This document shows, piece by piece, positions 45,401-58,700 of a stretch of DNA of 64,000 nt. The position numbers were made by a program, and so were the translations under genes. The number at the start of each line of letters is the position of its first letter. Within the stretch, counting starts at the first letter, position 1. The stretch is taken from contig WELB01000007.1 in NCBI GenBank assembly GCA_009602725.1, forward strand, positions 1,316,310 through 1,380,309. The letters run 5' to 3'. Under the pieces are notes generated by a model, which was given only the letters and a program-made list of their open reading frames with translations, ran no database searches and was not told the DNA's origin. Source of the stretch: Spirogloea muscicola. Its lineage: Eukaryota; Streptophyta; Zygnematophyceae; Spirogloeales; Spirogloeaceae.

Positions 45401-48400
45401 AAGTGTATCAGATATATTATTGATGTTGTCCTGCCTGTGCTAGACGATTTTGTAAGCATGAGCATTGCTTGGTGTCCTTATCTGGCTTGACAGGAGGTAG
45501 GCAACCATTTCCTAGAGGTTTTGCTGGCACTGAAGCACAATGGCGCCATTGACAAGACTCGCTATGGCTTCATCGCTGTGATTGAGCGCCTTTTGCGCTC
45601 CACTTCGCCACTGTGAGCTATTGATTGCCACTTGAATTAGGTCCCATTTCCAGCTTTCCAACTTGTAAGCAGTGTCTTCTTCTGTACCCAATACATGGCA
45701 AAGTGGGTGGCAAGATCTACACAAGAGCCTGAGTCGGCGATAGCATCAAGGCAGTAATGGTCATACAGGCATGCAGACACCTGCTGTGTGCTACCAAAGT
45801 GCATCTGCTTCTACAAGCATGCATTTCCTGAGATACTCCTTCATGCATGCAGTGTGAATCGACTGCCAGAGACCTGGCTGGAGAAGCTCGTCAGGCGCAC
45901 GGCAGCTGCCGGGCAGACTGCTGATGATCTGCTCAGAAGGTCTGCTGGCATACCTGCAGCCTTTCTTGCACACTTCCTCGGAGAGCCAGACGACGGGCCC
46001 AAGAGGCTGCTTCCAGCGGCCATGGCATGGCTCTTGAAAGTGGCCAATGGCAAAACCCCAGAAGACGTTCTTGATGGGTTCTGGGACGTCAAACAGGGCG
46101 ACGACTTTGAGGCCTCCGATCTTGAGCAGCAAGCTGGTGACAGTACCGGTGCAATCGATGTCAAAGACTTCATTCCAGCCGTGCACGCCTTCAACACGCT
46201 GAGAGCCGCATTCAGTGACACGAATTTGGCCACAGACACCTCGGGCTTCTGCGCGCAGGGCATCATGAATGCCATCGATGGATTTTCGTCAAGCCATTGG
46301 CAGGTCAGGAATGCCGCTTGCCTCACATTCACGGCCCTTGTGCACCGGACACTCGGCTTTCTCAATAATGTTCACAAGGAGACTGCAAGACGAGCAATTA
46401 CCTGCTTCGAGTTCTTTCATAGGTACATTATCCCCCTTGTATCTATACTTGCGTGCATGCACAAGGGTGTTGATTATACAAAGTGCAAAGTCATACAGAG
46501 CCTCCTCAGTTTGCTGCTTCTGTGTGCTCATTCATCTATTCTCTGGTGAGTGCTGGAAGTGAACTGTCCAGCCAAAGTATGTCATTGTTGGTGCATTGTA
46601 TTGGAAATCAGATGCAGTGCCTGACGTCTTTCAGGTACCCTACGCTTCTACCCTTCTTCTTAAGACACCTGAAACTGGCCACCTTGCAGCTAAAGAGTGG
46701 TATGCCAAAGTTGGCGCCGAGCTGGTGCCCCATCCTTGTCCTACTCTCGCGCCTGCAGCCCTCAACAACCAGAATCAACAGCTCTGACTGGCTCAGCCCC
46801 TCGGCGCTGATCCCTGATGTCAGCAGCCTAGCTACGCAGAAAGACTTCCATGTCAGATTGTTGGCTTCGCGGTCCCTTGTGCCGCTTGTCCCTGCCAAGG
46901 AGCTCCCGAGCTTCCTCCACGGGCTCGCTGAGAGCCTCCCCAGCAGTGGGTCACTCAAGGACACAGAGAACGACCTCGCCAGTGGCCTGTACCTGGGCGA
47001 CACTCTCCTGCAGGAGAAGGGCAGGTCACAACCATCACAGACCACAGGTCAGCAGAATAACAGGGTGCATGGCCTGCTCCTTCAGATGCAGACCCTGCTG
47101 TCGAGCAGCTGCACAGTGTTGCCGCAAGCTGCCGACCGGCTTGCTACAGTGGAGCTCCTTCTGCCAGCGGTGTCGGTGCGGTCATGGCTCGGAAGCCTTT
47201 GGAGCTGCAAGTGTCCATTGGTTGTCAAGGAGTACCTTAAGATGGTAGAAGGGCTCTGGGCGCTAGCCAGGAGCTGCAGCGTCGCCCATACAATGACGAG
47301 CGAACCAGGAATCCAGCAGGATGCAGTTATCGCGGCAAGACAGGAGAGCTTGTGCCAGCGTGTGGAGGACTTCCTTTCAAGCCTATGCCGAGATGTGTTG
47401 AGGACTCGCTCCTTAGGCAGAGATGCGATGCTTGTGCCGCCTCGAGCAGCAGCTGCCTCTATTCTTTGTGCGTTGGCTGTGAAGTGCAACAAGGACAGCC
47501 ATGCTGTGGAAAGCCATGTGCGCTCTTTCACTGGACTTGAAGGCCAAGCTTTCATTGGCGAGAGCTCAGACCGACCAAAGGCTGCTGCAAGTACGACTGG
47601 CAGATCCAGTCTGGCCCCCAGATTGGGGATGACTACTCAACATCATCCTGAGGGCCCTGCCATATTCGAAAATTTCCAGAGCCAACTGTCTGATCCTATG
47701 TATGAAGTACGGCTGGCTACCTTGAAGGTCCTGAAGAGCAGCAAATGTAATGGAGCAAGGATCTCACTGTTCATTCCAATGATAGTCGATTGCGTGTCAT
47801 CTGAGGACCACCCAAGTTGCCAGCGGAAGATTCTGCAGCTGCTGTTTATGTGGAGCCGAAGTCACAGTGTTGTGCCAGGGCAGGATGACAACACTGACGA
47901 GAATGGGATCTGGGGCAGCTGCCAGTCAGCTGTCCAGCTTTGGAAGATGGTGGAAGCCGTGTATGTGAGCTCAGGGCAGGTGAAGAGCCGTGAGGCAGCT
48001 CTGAAGTGCCTGGGAGCATGCCTCAGCCGCATCCTGGCTAATAATCCCATGGCTGAGTACACTCCAGCAATACTGGCTCAGTGGATGGGCATGGTCTCAC
48101 GGCACAGTCACGCACGGGAACCAGTGACGTTTCGGCGTGCCACAGCGGAGTCAATCATAGCTTCCGGCCTCTTGCACCCTGATCATGCCAGATTGCCTCA
48201 AAGTGTCAGTATCTCAGCCCCTTCAGATTGCACACTAAATGTGGAGCACGTGACTCCAGCTGCAGACGTTGTGCGGTCAGGGCAACATGCAGTGTCCAGG
48301 GATGCAGAGGACAGGTACAGAGACCTGCATGAAAAGACTTCAATGCAAGTATGGCTGATGTGCATCCGGCTGCTGGAGGACGAGGATGCCAATGTGCGGC

Positions 48401-49569
48401 ACAGCCTGGCTCTGGCTATGCAAGAAGCCATGGTCAACAGTACCACATCTTCTTGTGGAGAGAGCTTGATCCCTTGTCAGGTAAGGTGGCCTTCTTGGCA
48501 CGTGGTCTTGCCTCCAGTGGTGCATGCCTTTTGGCTTTGGTCAGTGGGTCTCAGCTCCTAAGTCAGCACTTTAGCCGAGCACCCTCTGTTGCTCCGTGAC
48601 ATCTGGCGAGGAAGGCAAAGCTTGCCTGCGTCAAGCAGTCAAATAGTCCGTTTCCTATCTTGCCAACCTTTGTAGTAGTGCTGCATGTCCTCGCATGCTC
48701 GCATCGTCAACCGCTTACTTGGACATGTCTGTGTACTCATATAGGTGGAGAAAGTGATGCAGCAAAGTTTTGAGCATTTGGCAGCAACCTTTGGAAGCAG
48801 CCCTGCCTTTGTGTCTCTCCTGGAGGAGTGGATACTGGGCTCTGACTTGAGTATCCATAATCCAACGTACCTGGGCAGAAGGAATCTGAACCTTGTCAGA
48901 AAGCTATTTGACAAGGAGATTGACAATCACCACGAGGAAATTCTCTTATGTGTGCAGCTGGCCTGCTCGCAGCTCGCAAAGATTGTTGAAGCACTTCGTC
49001 AGGGGACAAGCAAGCGCCAAGTACAGGGCCTTGCCATCGAAAAGCACCAGGAAGTAACCAGCCACGCAGCTGACAGCAGGAGCACTGCTGGCCCTGACTG
49101 GCTATGGTGCTCGCGCGCCAGGTTTAGCAAGGCCCTGCTGGCTATGTCTGAGTCAGCTCTGGAGCTGCACACGCGGTTGACATGGGTTGGAGGAGCGACC
49201 AACCATCCTGAGATATTTCAGCCACTCTTGCGGCTCTTACTCGGGCTATGCGCCTTGGGTGCAGCACCAGATGAAGCTTCGACCACCACTTCCCTGGATA
49301 GAGTTCTTGACTCAAGCACTTCAAGAAATCCTGAGGTGCAGTACCTCACAGCAGACAAGCATGCCGCGCTGGCAGTAGACTTGCAGCAAGCGGCTGAGTT
49401 GCTGCTGTCGATCCCCCTAAACTTCATCCTCTCTAATGTGTTACTGCGCATGCTGAGATGCTATGAGCATCTCCTTGCTGTGCCCTTAGGCAGCGAGAGA
49501 TGTGAACTGGCCATGGGCCCCACCAGATTAGCAATGTTCGAGCCATTCTTTTTGCTTCCACCACCTTGA
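39439..49569 (+). CDS. THADA: THADA/Trm732 homologue (tRNA 2'-O-ribose methylation scaffold, DUF2428)
   Basis: Very large helical-repeat protein (about 2,600 residues) that in yeast and humans partners the FTSJ1/Trm7 methyltransferase for Nm32 of tRNA. Exons: 39439-39945, 40248-40691, 40814-41505 (frames change inside; see findings), 41708-41788, 42018-42530, 42712-44544, 44682-45002, 45161-45331, 45494-45612, 45853-46422, 46635-48480, 48745-49569. Joins are in phase except inside the third. Recognisable parts: WTLLYDGILPALCACCQQAR near 41400, VDWRVRELEEDLRPYDEGLF, DUF2428 core MIMVGCWLSMKE then VSLLLGTIVRRVPL (split by an intron), and LLRRSAGIPAAFLAHFLGEP. The two giant exons (1,833 and 1,846 nt) hold much of the repeat scaffold. 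The start is the first ATG of an Ala/Arg-rich first exon. Confidence 0.85.
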
Positions 49570-49899
49570 GAGCTCAAATGAAGCCTCATGCTGGTGGCAG
49601 AACAGACATGCTGAAAGTCATGGTGTCAAAGCAGCTGGCTTGAAGAAGCACCTGAACCTTCAATTCATGAAGGTCCAGGTCAGGTACAAAACCACTACTG
49701 ATAACGCCTTTGACCACGTTGTCAGCTGTGCCGCATTCTGCGGGAGGTATATGTACATGTCCAGGAGGTTTTGTGATGACCATAGCTTAAAAGGAGTGCG
49801 ACGGAGGTAGAAGATGTGGCTGGCGGCTCTTGCCATGCTCAAAGAAGCTATGACTGCTACACAGGATCATTGAGCACAGTTGAGCTGCTGTCATCATGC
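49570..49899. other. 3' region between THADA and DBH-like gene 1
   Basis: Convergent 3' untranslated region; no gene or repeat recognised. Confidence 0.5.
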
Positions 49900-52800
49900 C
49901 TATATCACTAGAAGAGTCCCAACAGCTAACAAGAAGGCTACCAGCAACTGGTTGACACTACAATACGATGCTGGAGCTGGTGCGGGGGGGGGAGGGGAAG
50001 AACTTCCCCCTGCTAGCACCCCTAAAGTGCTAGCGTTTTGAACCTGGTCAAGTGAGGCAGTTGACTTTGACAAGCACCCAGCCAGCGGGTCATGAGCAAC
50101 ATTTGCACCATGGTATGCCAGGTCGCATGTCCGATTGGAGGTAGGTGCAACGATCAACTTTAGGAAATGTCCAAACGAGGAGTACCTGACAATCACAGAC
50201 ATAGCATGCAGACAAGTGAGATTGTAACCTATGAGCACCAAACCGTCTTCATTCTCATGTAAGCAGCGCAACAGAGATAGTGATATCAGCATGACCAGGC
50301 ACAACAAATTATAATCAGAGCGCTGACAGTGCTGACAGTGCTGACTGTGCTCATCTTCACAGTGCTGACAATCACCATCTTCCTTCTCATGTAAGCAGCC
50401 CAACGAAGATGGTGAAGCATAAACAGGCACATAAAAGATACTTCTTTTGCTGATTCGAGTTTACTCACTTGTTTAATTTTAAATTTATATTCTGAGCAGC
50501 TCCAGATGCAGAGGTGGCACCACCACCACAGACATCGACATCCAGAGGCTGGTGATCATTTATAGCCCCATCCAAGCTTGTGTTGAATGCTTGGATAACA
50601 TACTCGGTCACACTGTACAACTCGGGACTTGTCTCCTTTAACTTGTCAATTTTTGCAAGAAGCGCAGGAGCATCCAGGCATGCATCGTCGCACCCAGTGA
50701 GGCTGTCATTGAGACTGCATAGGCATAAGACATCAGCTATGATTTAGTTCGTGAGAGAACGGCACAATTTAATATCCTGTGCTGAGTACTCCTCAAATCA
50801 GCACAACCCACTACACCTGGAAGATTCAGCATTTGTAGACCTGGCAGCACAATCTTCCATGCTCAGCCTCACTAGCAGAGGCCGTATACAAAGCAAAGCA
50901 ATAGAGCACAGCCTCTATCAGGAAACAACAAAGCGATAAAGCACAGCCTCTATGAAGATACAGCATTGGGGCTGCTCAATGCAGGATTGACAAAGCAAAC
51001 ACTTGCTACCTGGCAGGATAGTAAGCCAGGTAATGCAAACACATCTCGTTTAGCGTGGAAGGACCTCCAAGTGTATCATTCACCCTCCCTGTGCTATCCC
51101 ACACACAGGTGGTTTCCAGGACGTCGCCAGCCTGAATGGACAGATGCCTGCAAATGAGAACTCTCTTGCTACAAGAGTTTTAGCTATCCTTACTTGCAAG
51201 CATTGCAGTGGCTCAGCCAAGCCTTGAGAGAATTAATGCAGCTCACAGCAGCTTGCCAATATTACTACCCCTTCCTCAGCCTTATGAAGCGAATTACTAA
51301 TACTGAAGCACATGCATGGTGCTTCAGTAGGCACAACAAGGCATCTTGTTATCTGCACTTTCAAGGCAAAATGAAGGAACTGTGCTGAACAAGGCAACTG
51401 GAGTACCTGAACTTGCACGGGCACAGCGAAGTCGGTTAGTTGTTGAAATGAAAAGTCATAGTAATCAGCTCGATTGATATATTTAACAAAACTTCCATTG
51501 CGGTAGAGAGAAGTCCAAATAGACTTGCCAATGAGATGTTGGTGGAGAAGTGACGCAAATACTGCCACCGCATTAACAGCTTATCAGATCAGCTGCCATT
51601 GATTAGCAGGCACAGGAACATCCAAAAGAAGCAACATGAATGTTATGCAGCTTTGCTCAGGTCCCTGCCTGTGATTGGACCGTTCTTGAAGAGCCTGTTG
51701 GTACAGCCAGAGCTGCATTTACTTGTCACGGTCCAGGAAGGCATTCCTGTGCAAGAAATGAATACAGCTTCTCAGCACTTCACCACTCAGAATTTCTAAC
51801 TGGGGTGCAATGAAATTGTACAAGGTGCTATGAAGTCATCCTGAAGCATTCCCAGAAACACAGTGCTGTCCTTGTCAAGTGACAAGGCATACCTGGCGGA
51901 ATGCGAAGGCCCTTTGCAATTGTTGGTCCAATCGGCCAAGTCCCCGCATCATATTTTCGCAGCTAAAAATCAAGTCACACGGCATATCAATGACGTCTCA
52001 CATGTCAAGGATGCTCCCTCTTTTGAGAGCATATTCCTTATTGATCTAGTGTCTAGGTTGCACCTGACAAGCTTTTGGAAACAGAGGAGGTCTGAAGTAT
52101 GACACTTGAAGGTATATCTAAATGATTCCTTACTGAAGCACATGTTGGGGACATTGTGTGATTGATTGTTACTAGTGTAGCTGTAAACGCTTGTCAAATC
52201 AATCTCAATGCATTCTTGCAATTCACCAATCCTTACAAATCTCTACTACTCATAAATCTCGAAGAAGACACTCAGCATGTACTGGCAGACATTGACGATA
52301 AGCAACAGGGCTGCCTTGAAACAAAGGTCAGAAAAAGATGACGTGCAACTTTGTGATCTATCGTCTTCAAGTGAAGCACTTGTGGGAATGGTGGCTTCCT
52401 GGTGGAAGAATCAAGGGCCTTCAGGGTATGCATGCATACCTTGTCACTCAAGGTCAAGGCTAGGCCAGAGTTGTCCACAACCCCTGTAAGCCCCGTTGGG
52501 TTGGTGTAGTGCGTCTCTAGTACGAGCTTGGTGTTCCCCCCTGGGCCAAAGGGGAGGCCTGCCAACGGGGGTGCTTCAAAAGGGAGACCGCCAATGGCCC
52601 ATCCAACCACGGATCTGATACAAGGGGCCAGGATCTTTATGCAATCAAAGGGATCTTCAGGTGGAAGACCAGCCCACTCCTCGTCAGTGCATGAGTAGAG
52701 GATCATGTGGTGCACAGTCTGCGGAGCAGAGGACCTGCAGACAACCAATGAGCTGTCTGAGGCTGCACAACACAGCCCAATGCCAAGCATCTCCTTCCTG

Positions 52801-54596
52801 ACGTTTTCAGAATAATTTACATGCTACTGTTCCATGCGAGGCTAAGGGCCTGTACACACCTGATCAGAGGCGCAACACCAACAACATGGCGCTTGACTTC
52901 AAAGGGAACCACAAAACGCTTGCAGGTGTAAGTGGTGTAGACTGGAGAAAGGGTAAGGTTCTTAACGGTGACATTATATCTGGAGAGGCAAGATATGGAA
53001 TGCGTCATCAACTACATGATACACTGAAGGACAGCTAAGTAGTATCCAAATAAGAATCAGATTACCACTCAGCTGCTTGTCCCCACTAGGGCAATCTACT
53101 GCAGTACTTCCCTATCTACCTTTACGAACAAGCCCAGCGCAACTGCTTCATGTGTGTGTGCGGCATGAGTTGGTCCAAGTATCCTGCTGTATAGAAGAAT
53201 GTACGTTGCTTCTCTATCACACAGACTGGTAAACGTCTCACTTTACTTAAACCCTAAGAAAAGCTTACTCACACTTCCGGAGAAGCAGGCCCCTGCAGCA
53301 TGACACCTACTCCTGGACCATACAGACGGAGAGTCTGACTTCCTCGATTTTGCAGGCCATGATAAGCCAGTTCGTCCGAGGAGCCAAAGGACCATATCAG
53401 ATGCACCTGCATCCATGAGCAGCAACAATCAGCTGACAGATTATGTTATGCTGGTGCAACATGGCAGTGAAGAATTCAGAAACAGGTAAGTGTGTCACGT
53501 ACCTGACCTTGATCGATGTCCCTGTCATTACAGTCACCAGTCACGAGGGGTCTCTTAAATTCTAGATATGTCCATATTGTGCCGTTGGCATCAGTGCTCT
53601 CCTCCCCTGAGATCGTGGTAACATCTTGCTGCATGTCCAGGAGGACACCCGACTTATCCAGAGACTGGTTGTATGCGAAGTAGTCCAGCACAACAGCTTC
53701 GCCATCCTTGACGTGTCCTACCATGATGTCTGCACAGAAGCTTGACGCTCATCAATGAAGAATATCGCTGATAGATAAGGAAGACTTCTAGCAAGGTCGG
53801 ATGCTGACGCAGTTGCAACAACAAGCACTGCTTAGGCATGCCAGCAGCCCCACCACCGTGGATATTGCAGGGGTCATTGGTCAATGTCCTGAATCTGTGG
53901 AATTCTGAGTGCTTTTAAACACAGCATCATGCAGAGGTGGGGATGGAGCTAGCGGCTAGTGATTCGCAATGAAGACCTGAGCCCTTCATGGAGCCGACTT
54001 CCGAGATGCCGAGGCCGACAAAGCCGGACGTGCGCACCCTAACACCAAACTGGTAGAAACAAGGCAAAGCGACCGAGTAAGATTTGGCCTGCAGGAGCTA
54101 AGCCCATCTTACTCGACTAGCTACTCATCGGATTTGCTAAGTCACTAGGAATGTGGGTGCTTCCATGGCCGGACTGGCCTTCTTCATGCATACTGGCAGG
54201 ACTGCCGGACATGCCCCAGTCCTACAGCTGGAGCCAACGGTACTTGTGAATGTACATGCAAAAAAAGGAGTCCCTTTTCTTGCGAGCTCTTCACTACTGC
54301 CTTGACGGAGCGCCAGTCAAGCCATTCGGCTAAGAGACAGGCAGGCAAAGACATGGCTGCCTCGGCCAGCACAGCGCAGTCTGCTGGGGAGGAGGGTGTG
54401 CGCGGGCGACCTGCATGGCGCTGCCATTGTCGGTTAGCTTCCAGAAGAGAGAGTAGCTGTCCGCGAGTCTGACGCCGTACGCGTAGTCGCTGCCATCAAA
54501 CGGCGGGGGCGTCTGTGCAGGCGCCGGGGCGGCCGCGGCGGCGGCGGCCCATGCCGCCGAGCAGGCGACGGCCAGCGCCAGGAGCAGGCCGGCGGC
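49900..54596 (-). CDS. DBH-like copper monooxygenase 1 (DOMON plus Cu2 monooxygenase), partial at the 5' end
   Basis: Copper type II ascorbate-dependent monooxygenase, the dopamine-beta-hydroxylase/MOXD1 family; substrate unknown. Minus strand. The signal peptide (AAGLLLALAVACSAAWAAAA) enters from the gap, so the initiator is missing; first seen exon ends at 54411. DOMON: GFVGLGISEVGSMKGS and AVVLDYFAYNQSLDKSGVLL (53504-53735). Then GSQTLRLYGPGVGVMLQG, and the first copper domain with TVHHMILYSC and VLETHYTNPTGL (about 52440-52740). Second copper domain: CTNRLFKNGPITG, ASLLHQHLIGKS (HxH, about 51430-51570) and NEMCLHYLAYYPAR (Met ligand, about 51015-51120). Last exons are 50476-50720 and 49900-about 50170; the last holds a CDLAYHGANVAHDPLAGC motif and ends in a hydrophobic tail (LLVAFLLAVGTLLVI), a probable GPI or membrane anchor. 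Paralogue of the next gene. Confidence 0.85.
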
Positions 54597-55101
54597 NNNN
54601 NNNNNNNNNNNNNNNNNNNNNNNNNNNNNNNNNNNNNNNNNNNNNNNNNNNNNNNNNNNNNNNNNNNNNNNNNNNNNNNNNNNNNNNNNNNNNNNNNNNN
54701 NNNNNNNNNNNNNNNNNNNNNNNNNNNNNNNNNNNNNNNNNNNNNNNNNNNNNNNNNNNNNNNNNNNNNNNNNNNNNNNNNNNNNNNNNNNNNNNNNNNN
54801 NNNNNNNNNNNNNNNNNNNNNNNNNNNNNNNNNNNNNNNNNNNNNNNNNNNNNNNNNNNNNNNNNNNNNNNNNNNNNNNNNNNNNNNNNNNNNNNNNNNN
54901 NNNNNNNNNNNNNNNNNNNNNNNNNNNNNNNNNNNNNNNNNNNNNNNNNNNNNNNNNNNNNNNNNNNNNNNNNNNNNNNNNNNNNNNNNNNNNNNNNNNN
55001 NNNNNNNNNNNNNNNNNNNNNNNNNNNNNNNNNNNNNNNNNNNNNNNNNNNNNNNNNNNNNNNNNNNNNNNNNNNNNNNNNNNNNNNNNNNNNNNNNNNN
55101 N
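54597..55101. other. Assembly gap (505 N)
   Basis: Run of N at the 5' end of DBH-like gene 1. It is followed by 15 C residues (55102-55116), which may be an assembly artefact or a hard-to-sequence tract. Confidence 1.
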
Positions 55102-55731
55102 CCCCCCCCCCCCCCCGAGGCCCCATGCTCCCGAAATTCCCCATGCTCCCACCTTGGAGAGAGACGCTTCCAGTAGAGAGAAAAGCGCGGCCGAATTGAC
55201 TGGTGGCTGGGAGAAGCCAGCCCAAAAGGAATGGACAAGGTCAAGAGGAGCCGAATGGCGCAGAAAGCAGGGGACTAAGTGCTAAGAGGACAAGGAGGCT
55301 CTCAGTAACCTCTAGTCAGCAAGTGCAGGTCAGAATAGCTACTAGAGGGCGGGAAGACGTCGCCCAGTAGAGGCGATGGATGTGGTGGCCGGCCCAAAAG
55401 AAAGAATTAACACAATCCGAAGGGGCCAGAGAAAGAGCTGAAGCACACAGTGACTCAAGTGGCCCACCGTTGATAGCCTCTCCAGCCAGCCGCTACTGTC
55501 TGCTCAGCTGGCGCTCACTCGGCCCCCTCTGCAGCGTGTCGAATGTGCTCACGCGGCCCAACGACCTTGCAATCTCGCGGTCAGCCCACTCCCAGCCATT
55601 CTATCATGCGATCTCCTATGTAGGATGGACTTTGACCACTACAGCCGGCTCCCAATGTGCAAGTTAGCTTAGAATATGCTGTATGTTTGATTGGTCTGAT
55701 AATATGTATGAATGACTGGAAGGTCACAAAT
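55102..55731. other. Repeat-bearing spacer between the two DBH-like genes
   Basis: Copies of the GGCCAGCCCAAAAGG repeat at 55215-55240 and 55388-55400 (GGCCGGCCCAAAAG variant). No gene is supported. Confidence 0.5.
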
Positions 55732-58700
55732 TCACAGATGTGCTACGATGAGGACTGCCCCTGCGATTATCGCACAACGGTTCAGAATAAAAGTAGGAGC
55801 GAGCATCAAGCCTTTTGATGGTGGGGATGACATAGGAGCTGGTGTCCCAGTCGGTGTCACTCCTTGCGGCGCTCCATTTGGCAAAGTCGTTACATCAAAG
55901 GCAGACTTTGAAATACAGCCGGCCAACGGTGATTGAAGTATATTTGCACCTTGGTATGTGGGATCGCATGTGCTGTTGCTGTCAACAACGACCAGAGATG
56001 TATTCCTGCAGTAATTGAAGCCAATTCGTCAGAAACCATGTAACCCGTGTGCGCAGGATGTGCTTGCTACCTGACACTCTTGACTTGATGTAGGAGAGTG
56101 TGACAAGCAGTACATGGCAACCTGAACCGCACAGTCAAGGTCAAGTAAGGTATCTCGTTGTGGCAGAGAGCACGGGCATTGGATTGGCATCTCACTGGTA
56201 TGTGGATGAAGAGGTGCCTGAAGGAGCACTCCCACAATAATCAATGTGAAGAGGCACTTTCGACCGTAGCACACCTCCCACGCTTGCATTCAATGCAAGA
56301 ACTTCAGCTTCAGCTTGTAAATAATCAGAAGGGCTCAAGGACTGCAGTTGTTTGAGTTGGTCATCATCAACGTAGATGCATGTATCATCGCATCCACTCA
56401 AACCATCGTCCAAGCTGCTCACGAGAGTGAAGAACCTTGTCAGTTCTTGCATCAGACAATGAAGTATTGCTCTTGATGATGTTCTATGCTTATTCGACTG
56501 GAGAAGATGTGGTCTCTCCGCAATCAAGCATTTGTCGAGCAAGTGAGCCACTGTCTGGGGCAGAGGGGACTTAAAAAATTGGCTGATTAAGATTTTTCGA
56601 AGTAACAGCGAAGCTGACCTGGCTGGATAGTATGTGAGGTAGTGCAAGCACATCTCATCTGTTGTAGCAAGTCCTCCAACTGTATTGTTGACTCTACCTG
56701 TGCTGTCCCAAACGCATGTCGTTTCCAACACATCTCCTGCCTGTAAGCTACAAGTGACTCAAGTCAGGTGAAAGGAGCATCTTGCTAGACTAGAGACACA
56801 AGAACCAGCTTTGCTTATTTGCAGCTCATGCATGATGACTTGGTAAGATTGACTTAGGCAAATGCAAAGCAGCACAGGTCAGCTATGTTTCACGGAAGTA
56901 ACAACCCATGATTCTTCAGCTGCACTGCTTGATACATATGTGTCATCAGCTTTGACAGTTGTATGCAGAACACTATTAGCAAATGGGCTGGAACGACCTG
57001 GAGTCTCAGAGGGGTAGGGAAAATTGATGTTTGCTGAAAGGCAAAGTCGTAGTAATCAGCTCTGTTTAGGTACTTGACGAATGTGCCATTACGAGTTAGC
57101 GATGTCCACTGTGACTTGCCAATGAGATGTTGGTGGAGCAAAGAAGAGATTACTGAACAGACGAATTGCAATTCAGGGTGGACACAGTCAGGTCCAACTT
57201 AGCAACTCAAATCAGCACATCTTCACTGAGGATGTACAGAAATGCACACCTGTATTGCTCCTTGTACAGAAAAATCACAGTCATGTCAGAAGCTATGAGG
57301 CCACATCATAAAATATATGTAGTCATTTTAGCAGAAGCAAGTTGGTGCTAATCAAATCACCTGTAATAGGCCCATTCTTGAAGAGCTTCTTGGTGCAACT
57401 CAATGAGCACTTGCTCTTCACTGTCCACGAAGGCATTCCTGTTCAGCAATGAGTCGATTGAATTAGTGATTGTCAGTTATATTTCTCCTATACATTCTTG
57501 CTGTGAAGCAAATCAGCACCTGGAGGGATGACGATTGACTGGGCCACGGTGGGTCCAAGCGGCCAGGTTCCTGCATCGTAATCCCTGAGCTGCATCCAGA
57601 ATGTTATCAAGAGATGTCATTTCCATCACATAACTAGGATTGTATTGTCAACGTTCCATGATCATGTAGCAGAAGCAGCTTCGCTTCTGCCTGCTCAGAC
57701 CATATGAAGCATGCAATGAGATACACACAGGTGCTAGTATTACAGGCGTGCAGTAGTGCTCTTGGTGTCCAATGCATGCACAATGTGTCACCTTGTCACT
57801 GAAGGTAAACTTCAGCCCAGAGCTGTCAACAACTCCAGAAATGGAAGATGGATTGGTGTAATGCATTTCCAGCACCATTTTAACATATCCTCCAGGTCCG
57901 AATGGAAGGCCAGCAGCTGGTGGAAAGTCGTATGGGAGGCCTCCAATGGCCCAAGCCAGTATTGTCTTGGCACAGGGGATTGCTTGTGTGAGGCAATCAA
58001 ATTGATCAGCCAGTGCAGCGAACTCTTGATCTGTGCAAGAGTATAGTACCATGTGATGCACTGTAGACGGTTCTGGGGTTCTGCACAACATAGGAGACTT
58101 CTTGATGAGCATTGAGAATCCTGACTTCGTATAGCATGCTGCTGTGGAGCAAGTAGGTAGCACTCCAAGCTTTCTCCAATTTTGGAATGACTGCAAGGTA
58201 ATAGGACTGAAAGAGCATCCACTGGGCTGCACCTGATCTGAGGTTCATAGTGGATCGCATGTCGTTTATTCTTGAATGGAGAAACAAATTTCTTGCAGAC
58301 GTATGTAGTGAAATCCACCGGAACAGTATAGTTCTCAAAGCTCGTAACGAAACTGCAAGAGGGAGACTCAAATGGGCACAACTTCAATGTGTTGTGCATT
58401 TTCACATCACAGTTCACAGTATTTAAGGGAAGGTCATCTTCATGGTGGGCATGGAGGAACATCATTGGATGTATGTCTTGATATATGCTTCAGATGCTAT
58501 TGCAGAGGAGTTGAAGCATGGACAATATGAACGTGGCACACGTGACAGGAGATGCGGCCTCCTGCAGCACGACCCCTGCTCCAGGGCCATAGAGGTGGAT
58601 GGTTTTGCTTCCACGATTAACAGGACCGTGATAAGCGAGATCATCGGTAGGCCCAAAAGACCAGACTAGATTAACCTGCACTTTAAACCGCGAAGAGTGT

